In this document: in pieces, positions 27,042 through 35,497 of the stretch
Numbering within the stretch: position 1 is the stretch's first letter
Layout: the number at the start of each line of letters is the position of its first letter
Notes under the pieces: generated by a model
Databases searched by the model: none
What the model was told of the DNA's origin: nothing
The model's input: only the letters and a program-made list of their open reading frames with translations
NCBI RefSeq assembly: GCF_003610895.1
Contig: NZ_MCAS01000034.1
Coordinates: 248,001 to 312,000 of the forward strand
Direction of reading: 5' to 3'
Length of the DNA: 64,000 bases
DNA from: Paraburkholderia fungorum
GTDB taxonomy: Bacteria > Pseudomonadota > Gammaproteobacteria > Burkholderiales > Burkholderiaceae
Program-made: the position numbers and the translations under genes

Positions 27042-28223
27042 ATGGAGACAAAATGGGCCCCTGAAGAGGGCCAGGCCATGAGTGAACTGGCCGAGGTGAG
27101 CGTCGCGCAGTTCAGCGAACTGACCGCGCGCATTTATCAGGGGGCGCTGGAAAGCACGCCGTGGGCAAGCGCGCTCGAGTTGATCCGCACTTCGCTCGGT
27201 GCGAGCTATGCCACCCTGATTCTGCGTTCACCTTCGAGCGACCGGCGCGGTCTGATGGTGCATGCTTCCGAAATGGGTTCGGGCGTGCCGGGCGAAGCGT
27301 CGTACAACAACTACTACTATTCGCTCGACCCGTTCGTCGGTTTGCCGGCCGATCGCGTGGTGACGGTCGACGAAGTATTCGGCGACACGGGTTGGCTCAC
27401 CAGCGAACTCTACAAGCAGTTCCTGAAACCGGCCGATATTCGCTACATCATGGGTGCCGATCTGCGCACGGAATCCGGTGTCGAATGCCGCTTTCGCGTA
27501 TGCCGCAGTCACGCGTCGAAGCATTTTTCCGCACGCGACAAAGCGTTTTGCGCGCTACTGCTGCCGCATTTGCGGCGCGCGGTGGAACTGCATTCACGGC
27601 TCGATATCGTGGAGTCGGAGCGCACGCTGTATGCGAGCGCGATCGACCGCATGCTGGTGGGTACGGTGACGCTCGACGAGAGCGGCGCGATCATGCGCAC
27701 CAACAGCGTGGCCGACGAGATTCTCGCGCAGGGCAACGGCCTGCGCATCGTGCATGGCAACGTCGAGGCGACCGATACGCAGGAGAACCGCAATTTGCAA
27801 CGGCTGGTGCGCCATGCGCTGATGGGCCACTTCGGCACGGCCGCGCCGATTGTCGAAGCCATGCCGATCACGCGCGGTTGCGACAAGCCGAAACTCGGCG
27901 TGCTGGTGCGCACGATTCCGCTCTCGGACTGGTCCGAGGACAACAAACGCCGTCCTGCCACCGTGCTGTTCCTGCGCGATCCCGATCGCAAATCGCAAGG
28001 CTCGCAGGAGATCGTGCGCAAGCTGTTCGACCTCACGCCGGCGGAGACCTCGCTCGCCTTGCTGTTGACCAATGGGTTGACGCTGGAAGAGGCGGCCGAC
28101 GAACTGGGTATCAGCAAGAACACCGCGCGGGCCCATCTGCGGGCCATCTTCTCGAAGACGGGTGTCACGCGTCAGGCCACGCTCGTGCGCATTCTGCTGG
28201 GCAGTGTGGTGCCGCTCGGCTGA
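27042..28223 (+). CDS. LuxR-family transcriptional regulator, candidate steroid-locus regulator
   Basis: A 393-residue protein: a long N-terminal sensing region without an obvious named domain (about 1-320), then a C-terminal GerE/LuxR helix-turn-helix (about 332-390) with LTPAETSLALLLTNGLTLEE and ISKNTARAHLRAIFSKTGV. GGAGAG lies six bases before the ATG at 27042. Size and layout match TeiR, the LuxR-type testosterone-responsive activator of Comamonas testosteroni. It stands at the head of the steroid locus, and 18-bp palindromes typical in size of LuxR-type sites lie before it and before several catabolic genes. The assignment as their regulator is inference. Confidence 0.85.
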   Translation: METKWAPEEGQAMSELAEVSVAQFSELTARIYQGALESTPWASALELIRTSLGASYATLILRSPSSDRRGLMVHASEMGSGVPGEASYNNYYYSLDPFVGLPADRVVTVDEVFGDTGWLTSELYKQFLKPADIRYIMGADLRTESGVECRFRVCRSHASKHFSARDKAFCALLLPHLRRAVELHSRLDIVESERTLYASAIDRMLVGTVTLDESGAIMRTNSVADEILAQGNGLRIVHGNVEATDTQENRNLQRLVRHALMGHFGTAAPIVEAMPITRGCDKPKLGVLVRTIPLSDWSEDNKRRPATVLFLRDPDRKSQGSQEIVRKLFDLTPAETSLALLLTNGLTLEEAADELGISKNTARAHLRAIFSKTGVTRQATLVRILLGSVVPLG

Positions 28224-28293
28224 ACGCCACTGAACGAACGTGTGCCACGCGGCTGTGTGCGCGTGGACCTGCCTGTACCCATCCATATCGCCT

Positions 28294-28320
28294 GTGCGGC
28301 GCCTTCAGCAGGCGCCGCAC
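28294..28320. terminator. hairpin between convergent regulator and VOC genes
   Basis: GTGCGGCGCC (28294-28303) and GGCGCCGCAC (28311-28320) pair perfectly around a 7-base loop. The hairpin lies between the stop of the LuxR-type gene and the stop of the convergent VOC gene, where a bidirectional terminator is expected. There is no strong T run on either side. Confidence 0.5.
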
Positions 28321-28333
28321 GTCTTCCAGGCGC

Positions 28334-28684
28334 TTAAACCGCGCGCTTTTGCGACAACACCAGCAACGCGCCGTTCCTGTCCTCCAGCACCGCGCGCCAT
28401 TCGTGCGGCCCTTGCTGTACCGGCACGCGTACTGACGCACCCGCCGCGACCACCCGCGCCATCGCCGCATACAGGTCGTCGTTTTCGTCGACGCGAAACA
28501 CCAGCGCCGCGCGTTCGACGATCCGCTCCTCGCCCGCCACCAGCGCGACGCTCAGCGCACCGCCATCGAGCGCGCAATAGCGTTCGCCGTCACGGAACTT
28601 CACCGTCAAACCGAGCCCGTCGACAAAGAGCGGCAGCGCCGCGTCGATCGTCTCGACCGGGTACAGCATCATCGAAGCCTTCAT
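28334..28684 (-). CDS. VOC-superfamily (glyoxalase/dioxygenase fold) small protein
   Basis: A 116-residue protein with the paired beta-alpha-beta-beta-beta layout of the vicinal oxygen chelate fold: an N-terminal half MKASMMLYPVETIDAAL followed by DGLGLTVKFRDG, and a C-terminal half ending EDRNGALLVLSQ. GGAG precedes the ATG. An operator-like motif in its orientation lies 71 bases upstream, the same spacing as before hsaA and hsaC, so it may be part of the steroid regulon. The function is unknown. Confidence 0.75.
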   Translation of the reverse strand: MKASMMLYPVETIDAALPLFVDGLGLTVKFRDGERYCALDGGALSVALVAGEERIVERAALVFRVDENDDLYAAMARVVAAGASVRVPVQQGPHEWRAVLEDRNGALLVLSQKRAV

Positions 28685-28755
28685 TGCATTGCACTCCCAT
28701 CAGTTGAGCAGCGTTGTATAGCGGCTCGATCGTAGCGTCAGCAAGGCGCGCCGTA

Positions 28756-28773
28756 CGAGGTCCAATCGGACTA
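28756..28773 (-). promoter_or_regulatory. 18-bp operator-like motif, site 3
   Basis: On the minus strand this reads TAGTCCGATTGGACCTCG: the TAGTCC half and GTCC-N4-GGAC core are kept but the GATG tail is not. It lies 71 bases before the VOC gene (minus) and 217 bases before the LLM oxidoreductase gene (plus). The palindromic core could act in both directions. The rest of the 306-bp gap shows no gene. Confidence 0.6.
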
Positions 28774-28990
28774 GCTAGGCGACGAAAAACGCGGCGAAAC
28801 ATGCGGTAAACAGGCCTGCGATCAGCGCTTCCACATCAAAGCACGCACCGTTAATCCAAATAGACGATGCCGGGGCGCACGCGCGAACTGAAACTTCATT
28901 CCGTGGACCGTCACGATCATCGTCGGAATCGGTGAGCCGGGAGCGGACCGCCCGTTTCAGCACAGTCCAAAATTCATGGAGACGCACGCA

Positions 28991-30145
28991 ATGAAGTTTT
29001 CTCTGATTTACGAAGCCCAGACCACGGACGCTTCGCGGGAAGGCGATCACCGGGTATTCAAGGAGACCGTCGAGCAGGCCTTGCTCGCAGAACAGATGGG
29101 TTTCGATACCGTCTGGTGCGTCGAACACACGTCGCTGACGAACTACGCGCATATGAGCGCCCCGGAGACTTTTCTCGCTTATCTGGCCGGCCGCACGACC
29201 CGTATCGGCCTCGGCCATGGCGTGATCTGCCTGCCGCCCGCGATGAATCATCCGATCAAGGTGGCCGAACGCGTGGCCATGCTCGACATTCTGTCGGGCG
29301 GCCGTGTGCATTTCGGCGTCGGCAAAGGCGGCAGCCAGCAGGAAGCAGGGGCGTTCGGCTACGACCTCGCCGAGCTGCAACCGATGATCGACGAATCGAT
29401 GTACCTGGTGCCGAAGATGTTCGTGCAGGACGAGATCGAGCACGACGGCAAATACATCAAGATTCCTAAACGGCCGATTCATCCGAAGCCGTTCCAGGAC
29501 CCGCATCCGCCGATGTACATGGCCTGCACCAACAACGATGGCCTGCTGCGTGCCGGTCAGCGTGGTCTCGGCGCACTGGTGCTCGGTTTCGGCGGCCCGG
29601 ATGAAGTCGCGAAGAAAAACGCGCTGTATCGCGAAGCGTGGGCGACCCGCAAGCCCGAAGACCAGGTCGGTTTCCGTCCGACGCAGCATCTGGCCGCACT
29701 GTGCCCGACCGTGGTGCTGAACGACGGCCAGCAGGCCCGCAAGATCGGCATTCGCGGTCAGCGTTATTTCATGGAGTCGCTGGCGTACTGGTACACGGGC
29801 GGCGAACGTCCGAACCCGGATAGCTGGGGCGACGACCTCGTGAAGGGCAATACCGGCGAAATGGTGATCCGCTCGCGCTTCGCTTCAGAAGAGGTGGTGG
29901 TCGACTTCAGCGATCCGGCGCTTTCGATGATGAACCCGAATCACGCGTACGGCACAGTCGACGATTGCATCGGCTACGTGGGCCGCCTGATGGAAGCGGG
30001 TGTGGATGAAGTGCTGTTCCTGTGCCAGATGGGCACGGTGTCTCAGGAAGCGCAGCTCGAAACGATCCGCAACATCGGCGAGCACGTGATTCCTTACTTC
30101 AATCGCCTGAAGAGCGAGAAGCAGAAAGCACAGGTCGCTGCATAA
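28991..30145 (+). CDS. LLM-class (luciferase-like) flavin-dependent oxidoreductase
   Basis: A 384-residue bacterial-luciferase-like TIM-barrel protein: MKFSLIYEAQ at the start, the EQMGFDTVWCVEH segment, then LGHGVICLPP and SGGRVHFGVGKG, which form the flavin-binding side. These enzymes use FMNH2 or F420 for monooxygenation or hydride transfer. I chose the ATG at 28991 because GGAG is nine bases upstream; an ATG five codons earlier is possible. It is the first plus-strand gene after the regulator and precedes hsaA by 121 bases. No steroid step I know requires it, so its substrate is open. Confidence 0.85.
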   Translation: MKFSLIYEAQTTDASREGDHRVFKETVEQALLAEQMGFDTVWCVEHTSLTNYAHMSAPETFLAYLAGRTTRIGLGHGVICLPPAMNHPIKVAERVAMLDILSGGRVHFGVGKGGSQQEAGAFGYDLAELQPMIDESMYLVPKMFVQDEIEHDGKYIKIPKRPIHPKPFQDPHPPMYMACTNNDGLLRAGQRGLGALVLGFGGPDEVAKKNALYREAWATRKPEDQVGFRPTQHLAALCPTVVLNDGQQARKIGIRGQRYFMESLAYWYTGGERPNPDSWGDDLVKGNTGEMVIRSRFASEEVVVDFSDPALSMMNPNHAYGTVDDCIGYVGRLMEAGVDEVLFLCQMGTVSQEAQLETIRNIGEHVIPYFNRLKSEKQKAQVAA

Positions 30146-30180
30146 CGTTGCCGCGTAACAACGGGCGAGGCGGGCGTCGC

Positions 30181-30198
30181 TAGTCTCTTCAGACGATG
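30181..30198 (+). promoter_or_regulatory. 18-bp operator-like motif, site 4 (hsaA operon)
   Basis: TAGTCTCTTCAGACGATG keeps the flanks TA and GATG. Both core half-sites have changed together from GTCC/GGAC to GTCT/AGAC, preserving the palindrome. It lies 68 bases before the hsaA ATG, with a -10-like AGATGAT about 22 bases downstream, a spacing that would place the site over or next to the -35 region. Confidence 0.68.
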
Positions 30199-30266
30199 CG
30201 ACGCCGCGACCGCAGCTCGAAGATGATCCCAACAAAACAGGCGCGGCGTCCTTCTCGCGCGCCATC

Positions 30267-31472
30267 ATGGAGACAGCCGTGCATCGCGACAATGATTCGA
30301 ACGCCCTTGCAGCCGAACTGATCGCCCGCGCCGAAGCGCTCGCGCCGGTACTCGCCGGGCGTGCCGCGCAGGCCGAGGCGAATGGCCGGATTCCGGCCGA
30401 AACGCTGGCCGATTTTCAGGCCGCCGGTTTTTTCAAGGTGCTTCAGCCGAAGCGCTATGGCGGCTACGAACTCGATCCGCAAACCTTCTTCGAGATCCAG
30501 ATGGCGGTGGCGCGCGGTTGCATGTCGACCGCATGGGTGTACGGCGTGATCGGCGTGCACAACTGGCAGCTGGCGCTGTTCGACGAACGCGCGCAGCAGG
30601 ACGTGTGGGGCAAGGACCCAGGCACGCTGATCGCGTCGACCTACATGCCGGTGGGCCGTGTGACACCGGTTGAAGGCGGTTTCCGGCTGTCCGGGCACTG
30701 GAAATTCTCGAGCGGCAGCGAGCTGTGCGAATGGGTCTTTCTCGGTGCGCTCGTGCCGCCGGCGAAAGCGGGCGAGCCGCCGGAATACCGCACCTTCCTG
30801 CTGCCGAAAAGCGATTACACGATCGAACAGGATTGGGACGTGCTAGGACTGCGCGCGACCGGCAGCCACGACATCGTGGTGAACGATGCGTTCGTGCCGG
30901 ACTATCGCACGCACAAGGCGATCGACGGCATGATGGGCACGAGCCCCGGTCTCGCGCTCAACGATGCACCGTTGTTCCATCTGCCGTTCGCGCAGATTTT
31001 CGTGCGTGCGGTGTGCACGGCGTGCATTGGCGCATTGCAAGGCGCGCTGGACGACTTCACGTCCTACGCGGCCACTCGCGTGAGCGCCAACAGCGGCGCG
31101 AAAACCACCGACGACACCGGCGCGCAAACCGCATGCGCCAACGCGGCGGTCGCGATCGACGAAATGAAAGTGCTGCTGATGCGCAACTTCGCCGAGCTGC
31201 TCGCGGCGGTCAATGGCGGCACGGCGGTATCGATCGAGCGCCGCGTGCACTTCCGTTATCAATCCGCGCAAGTGGCGGAACGCTGCGCGCAGGCTGCCAA
31301 CGCGTTGCTGCGCTATGCGGGAGGCAACGGCATCTACAACCGCAATCCGCTGGTGCGGCGCTTTCTCGATCTGCATGCCGCGCGCGCGCACTACGCGAAC
31401 AACCTGGATCGTTTCGGCCAGAATCTCGGCGCCGTGATGTTAGGGCGTCCGAACACCGATTTCTTCGTCTGA
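30267..31472 (+). CDS. hsaA: HsaA-like flavin-dependent hydroxylase (oxygenase component)
   Basis: A 401-residue protein of the acyl-CoA dehydrogenase fold in its group D monooxygenase branch. With reduced flavin from HsaB, HsaA hydroxylates ring A of the secosteroid 3-HSA to the catechol 3,4-DHSA. Typical segments are AAGFFKVLQPKRYGGYE, GCMSTAWVYGVIGVH and the substrate-side stretch SGHWKFSSGSELCEWVFLGA. Its neighbours kstD and hsaB, which overlap in tandem, favour HsaA over a generic phenol hydroxylase. The stop overlaps the kstD ATG by one base (TGATG). Confidence 0.87.
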   Translation: METAVHRDNDSNALAAELIARAEALAPVLAGRAAQAEANGRIPAETLADFQAAGFFKVLQPKRYGGYELDPQTFFEIQMAVARGCMSTAWVYGVIGVHNWQLALFDERAQQDVWGKDPGTLIASTYMPVGRVTPVEGGFRLSGHWKFSSGSELCEWVFLGALVPPAKAGEPPEYRTFLLPKSDYTIEQDWDVLGLRATGSHDIVVNDAFVPDYRTHKAIDGMMGTSPGLALNDAPLFHLPFAQIFVRAVCTACIGALQGALDDFTSYAATRVSANSGAKTTDDTGAQTACANAAVAIDEMKVLLMRNFAELLAAVNGGTAVSIERRVHFRYQSAQVAERCAQAANALLRYAGGNGIYNRNPLVRRFLDLHAARAHYANNLDRFGQNLGAVMLGRPNTDFFV

Positions 31473-33253
31473 TGGATGCCGCCATGAGCCAACAGCAAAC
31501 GCAGAACTACGTGTTCGACGTGGTGGTGGTCGGCTCCGGCGCGGGCGGCATGCTGGCCGCCTGCCGCGCGGCCGATCGCGGCCTGTCCGTCATCGTGCTC
31601 GAAAAGAGCGAAGTGTACGGCGGGACCTCGGCGGTTTCGGGCGGTGGCATCTGGATTCCGTGCAACCACCATATCGCCGAACAGGGCGTCACGGATACGC
31701 GCGCGGCCGCACGAACCTATCTCGACGCTTGCACGCAAGGCGCCACCGCGAGCGAGCGGATCGACGCCTATCTCGACACCGCGCCTGAGATGCTGCGCTA
31801 CGTCGAAGCGAATACGCCGGTGCGTTATGAAGCGTTGCCGAAGTACGCGGACTACTTTCAGGATTTGCCCGGATCGATGCCGGGTTACCGCGCGCTCGAT
31901 CCGCTGCCGGTGGATGGTGCGTCGCTTGGTGACGAGTTCGCGCGCCTGCGGCTGCCTTCACCCGGCACGCTGATCGGTGGGCGAGTGGCGGTGACCTCGA
32001 AAGAGGCGCACATCCTGCTCTCGAAAGCGCCCGGATACATCGGGCTCGCGCTGAAACAATTCGGCCGCTACTGGTTCGATCTGCGCGCGCGCAGCCGTTC
32101 GCGGCGCGATCGCCGCCTGACGCTCGGCAATGCATTGGCAGGCGGCCTGCGCCGTGCCTTGCTCGATCGCGACATTCCGCTGTGGCTCAATGCGCCGATG
32201 ACCGAACTGCTCGAAGCAGACGGACGTGTAACGGGTGTCGTGGTGGAGCGTGGTGCGCAGACCGTGCGCGTGCTCGCGCGGCGCGGCGTGATTCTCGCGG
32301 CCGGTGGCTTCGAGCGCAACCAGGCGATGCGCGAGCGCTATCTGCCGCATCCCACGCAAGCGCAGTGGAGCGCAACGCCGCCGAACAATACCGGGGATGC
32401 GATTGCCGTCGGTTTGAAACTGGGCGCGCAGATCGCCTTGATGGAGCACGTGTGGGGCGCGCCGACGGTCCACGTGGATCAGGAGGAAAAGCAGCGCGCG
32501 CTGTTCGTCGAGCGCAATTTGCCCGGTTGTGTGGTGGTCAACGGACTGGGCAAGCGTTTCGTCAACGAAGCTGCGCCGTATTCGGAGTTCGTGCCGGCGA
32601 TGTATCGCGACCATGCGCAAACCGGCGCGTGCGTACCGGCCTGGATGGTGTTCGACGCGCAGTTCCGCCACAAGTACCCGTGCGGGCCGATCATGCCCGG
32701 CGCGATGATGCCGGACACCCGCATTCCGGCGGCCTTTCGTTCGCTGCTCTACAAGGCCGATTCGCTCGATGCGCTGGCCGCGAAAATCGGCGTCGATGCA
32801 CAAGGCTTGCGCGACACTGTAGCAAAGATGAATCGCTACGCCACGACGGGTATCGACGAAGAATTCGCCAAAGGCGGCAACGCCTTCGACATCTACTACG
32901 GCGACCCCAGCGTCAAGCCGAATCCTTGCCTCGCGCCGATTGCGACCGGACCGTTCTACGCGGTGCGTATCGACGCGGGCGACATCGGCACCAAAGGCGG
33001 TCTTCTCACCGACGCCCGCGCCCGGGTGCTGCACGCAGACGGCACGCCGATCGCCGGACTCTACGCGATCGGCAACACGAGCGCGTCGATGATGGGCGCG
33101 AGTTATCCCGGCGCGGGTTCGACACTTGGACCCGCCATGACCTTCGGCTACATCGCCGCGAATCATCTCGCCGACGCCGGCGATGATCGCGACAGCAGTC
33201 CCTCAGAACCGGCACGCGCTGCCAGCAACGAACTTCGCGGAGTCACGCCATGA
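31472..33253 (+). CDS. kstD: 3-ketosteroid delta1-dehydrogenase (KstD)
   Basis: A 593-residue flavoprotein. The N-terminal FAD motif is VVVGSGAGGMLAA, followed by GGTSAVSGGGIW. The C-terminal signature YPGAGSTLGPAMTFGYIAA contains the active-site tyrosine (Tyr545 here), and the YADYFQDLPG segment near residues 125-134 supplies another catalytic tyrosine position. KstD introduces the C1-C2 double bond into ring A of 3-ketosteroids, one of the two steps that open ring B. The chosen ATG overlaps the hsaA stop; an ATG four codons later is possible. It is coupled to hsaB by a four-base overlap. Confidence 0.92.
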   Translation: MDAAMSQQQTQNYVFDVVVVGSGAGGMLAACRAADRGLSVIVLEKSEVYGGTSAVSGGGIWIPCNHHIAEQGVTDTRAAARTYLDACTQGATASERIDAYLDTAPEMLRYVEANTPVRYEALPKYADYFQDLPGSMPGYRALDPLPVDGASLGDEFARLRLPSPGTLIGGRVAVTSKEAHILLSKAPGYIGLALKQFGRYWFDLRARSRSRRDRRLTLGNALAGGLRRALLDRDIPLWLNAPMTELLEADGRVTGVVVERGAQTVRVLARRGVILAAGGFERNQAMRERYLPHPTQAQWSATPPNNTGDAIAVGLKLGAQIALMEHVWGAPTVHVDQEEKQRALFVERNLPGCVVVNGLGKRFVNEAAPYSEFVPAMYRDHAQTGACVPAWMVFDAQFRHKYPCGPIMPGAMMPDTRIPAAFRSLLYKADSLDALAAKIGVDAQGLRDTVAKMNRYATTGIDEEFAKGGNAFDIYYGDPSVKPNPCLAPIATGPFYAVRIDAGDIGTKGGLLTDARARVLHADGTPIAGLYAIGNTSASMMGASYPGAGSTLGPAMTFGYIAANHLADAGDDRDSSPSEPARAASNELRGVTP

Positions 33254-33768
33254 CCGACCTTACTTCTCATCCATTGCGCGCGGACATGTTGCTTGCGATG
33301 CGCCGCCTCGCGCGCTCGGTCGCCGTGATCAGTTGCAGCGACGGCGAACGGCGCTATTCGATGTCGGCCACCGCGGTCGATTCGCTGTCGACCGAGCCGC
33401 CGTCGCTCCTGATCTGCATTAACCGCACGTCGTCGATTTTTCCGCCGCTCGACCAGGGCGCGGCGTTTTGCGTGAATGTGCTCTCGGCGCAGCATCAGCA
33501 CATTGCGATCGATTGCAGCGGACGCCTCAAAGGCGAAGAACGCTTCACGACCGGCAACTGGCAGCGTTCGGATCATGGCGTGCCGTATCTGCACGATGCG
33601 CAAGCGAGTCTGATCTGCACGCAGGACGGCCGCTTCGATTACGGCACGCATGCGATCTTTATCGGCCGCGTCGAGCAGGTGCTAATCAGCGGCGAAGTCG
33701 ATCCGCTGGTGTATGTGGACGGTATCTACACCACTGCTGCCGCGCCCGCGCGCTGCGCAACGGTCTGA
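33250..33768 (+). CDS. hsaB: HsaB-like flavin reductase component
   Basis: A 172-residue flavin reductase of the HpaC/HsaB type, with MRRLARSVAVISCSDG, the flavin-binding region SATAVDSLSTEPPSLLICINRTS and the GRVEQV segment. It supplies reduced flavin to HsaA, which sits two genes upstream; kstD lies between them. The ATG overlaps the kstD stop in an ATGA arrangement. The length fits the family. Confidence 0.88.
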   Translation: MTDLTSHPLRADMLLAMRRLARSVAVISCSDGERRYSMSATAVDSLSTEPPSLLICINRTSSIFPPLDQGAAFCVNVLSAQHQHIAIDCSGRLKGEERFTTGNWQRSDHGVPYLHDAQASLICTQDGRFDYGTHAIFIGRVEQVLISGEVDPLVYVDGIYTTAAAPARCATV

Positions 33769-33779
33769 GCGGACGCGCG

Positions 33780-35477
33780 ATGCAGAACCCTTCGTCCGCG
33801 TCGCAGGAATCGGCCACACCGGTCGAAGCGCCGCTCGTCGTCGACGACCCCGCCTGCGTGCGCTGGGACGACGTGTGCGACGTGCTGGTGGCGGGTTTTG
33901 GCGCGGCAGGCGCGTGCACCGCGCTGGAAGCGGCGGCAGCCGGGGCGAAAGTGCGGATCGTCGAGCGCTTCGAGGGCGGCGGCGCGAGCGCTAGAAGCGG
34001 CGGCGTGGTGTACGCGGGCGGCGGCACGCGTTATCAAACCGAAGCGGGCTACGGCGACACGCCCGAGGCAATGTTCGCGTACCTGCAGCAGGAAGTGGGC
34101 GACGCGGTGTCCGCGGCAACGCTCAAGCGCTTTTGCGCGGGCAGCGTCGATATGCTGCGCTGGCTCGAGCGTCTCGGTGTGCGTTTTGCCGCGTCGGTGC
34201 CGCCGCGCAAGACCTCGTATCCGCAGAACCGTTATTACCTGTACTACTCGGGCAATGAAGCCGTGGGCGACGCGGTGCGCGAACATGCGCCCGCGCCGCG
34301 TGGGCATCGCGTGGTCGGCGACGGCATGTCCGGGCGCGTGCTGTACGACACGCTGCGGCGCGCGGTGGAGGCGCAGCCATTCGTCGACACGATGCGCCAT
34401 GCCAGCGTGCGCAGACTGGTCACCGACCGCAGCGGGCGAGTGATCGGCGCGCAAGTCTGGCAAGTGGCGCCTGGCCGTGCGCAGCGCGTCCATCGGCGGC
34501 TCGCGCGCTGGGCCGAGCGCCTGCATAACGGCATGCCGGCGTGGGCCGACCGCTTACGCGCCACGCTCCATCGCGTCGAGCAGCGCGAGGGCCGGCTCAT
34601 CACGATCAAGGCCGATGCGGTGGTGTTGAGCACCGGCGGCTTCATCTTCAACCGGTCGATGGTGGCGCACTACGCACCGCGTTATCTGCCGAACTGGCGT
34701 CTTGGCACTACCGGTTGCGACGGTTCGGGCATCCGGCTCGGTTTGTCCGCCGGTGGCGTCGCGCAACGGCTCGAACGGGTGTCCGCGTGGCGTTTCATCA
34801 ATCCGCCCTATGCATGGGCGCAAGGCTGCGTCGTGGATCGCCACGGCGAGCGCTTTTGCAACGAGGAAGTGTATGGCGCCGCGCTCGGCCACGCGATGTG
34901 CGAAACCCGCGAAGGGCATGCGTGGCTGATTCTCGACGCCCGGCTTGTGAAGCACGCGCTCAAGGAATGCTGGCGCGGCAAGCTGTGGGCGTTTCAGAGC
35001 GTGCCCGCGCTGCTGTTAATGCTGGCAGGCCGCAAGCGCGCCCGTTCGCTGGTTGGCCTTGCCGCACGCATTGGCGCTGATCCGGCGGTGCTCGAACGAA
35101 CCGTCAATGCGTACAACCTGAGCGCGCTGAACGGCATCGACCGTGCGTTCGGCAAATCCGCTGCCATGTTGCAACCGCTCACGCACGGCCCGTACTACGC
35201 GATCGACATTTCATCGGACAGCCGCGTTTTCCCGTGCCCGTCGATCACGTTAGGCGGCTTGCGAGTCGACGAGACGAGCAACGCGGTGCTGTCGGCGCGG
35301 GGCACACCGATCGAAGGCCTGTTCGCCGCCGGCCGGGCTGCGTGCGGCCTCGCATCGAATCATTATGTGAGCGGCCTTTCGCTCGCGGACTGTATCTGGT
35401 CCGGCCGCCAGGCGGGCCGGGCCGCAGCGGGCGTGGTTCTCGCGAACGCCGCCCATTTCCTGACTGAAACTGACTGA
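33780..35477 (+). CDS. FAD-dependent 3-ketosteroid dehydrogenase, delta4-(5alpha)-type (Kst4D/TesI-like)
   Basis: A 565-residue flavoprotein related to but distinct from the upstream KstD. The FAD motif is VLVAGFGAAGACTA. The C-terminus reads NHYVSGLSLADC, placing Tyr529 and Ser531 two residues apart, the Tyr/Ser arrangement I recall for the rhodococcal delta4-(5alpha)-ketosteroid dehydrogenase active site, whereas KstD has YPGxG there. That enzyme desaturates C4-C5 of 5alpha-reduced 3-ketosteroids. The call over another KstD paralogue rests on this motif. The gene begins 11 bases after hsaB. Confidence 0.8.
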   Translation: MQNPSSASQESATPVEAPLVVDDPACVRWDDVCDVLVAGFGAAGACTALEAAAAGAKVRIVERFEGGGASARSGGVVYAGGGTRYQTEAGYGDTPEAMFAYLQQEVGDAVSAATLKRFCAGSVDMLRWLERLGVRFAASVPPRKTSYPQNRYYLYYSGNEAVGDAVREHAPAPRGHRVVGDGMSGRVLYDTLRRAVEAQPFVDTMRHASVRRLVTDRSGRVIGAQVWQVAPGRAQRVHRRLARWAERLHNGMPAWADRLRATLHRVEQREGRLITIKADAVVLSTGGFIFNRSMVAHYAPRYLPNWRLGTTGCDGSGIRLGLSAGGVAQRLERVSAWRFINPPYAWAQGCVVDRHGERFCNEEVYGAALGHAMCETREGHAWLILDARLVKHALKECWRGKLWAFQSVPALLLMLAGRKRARSLVGLAARIGADPAVLERTVNAYNLSALNGIDRAFGKSAAMLQPLTHGPYYAIDISSDSRVFPCPSITLGGLRVDETSNAVLSARGTPIEGLFAAGRAACGLASNHYVSGLSLADCIWSGRQAGRAAAGVVLANAAHFLTETD

Positions 35478-35497
35478 CACTGAAAGAGAGAACGAAG

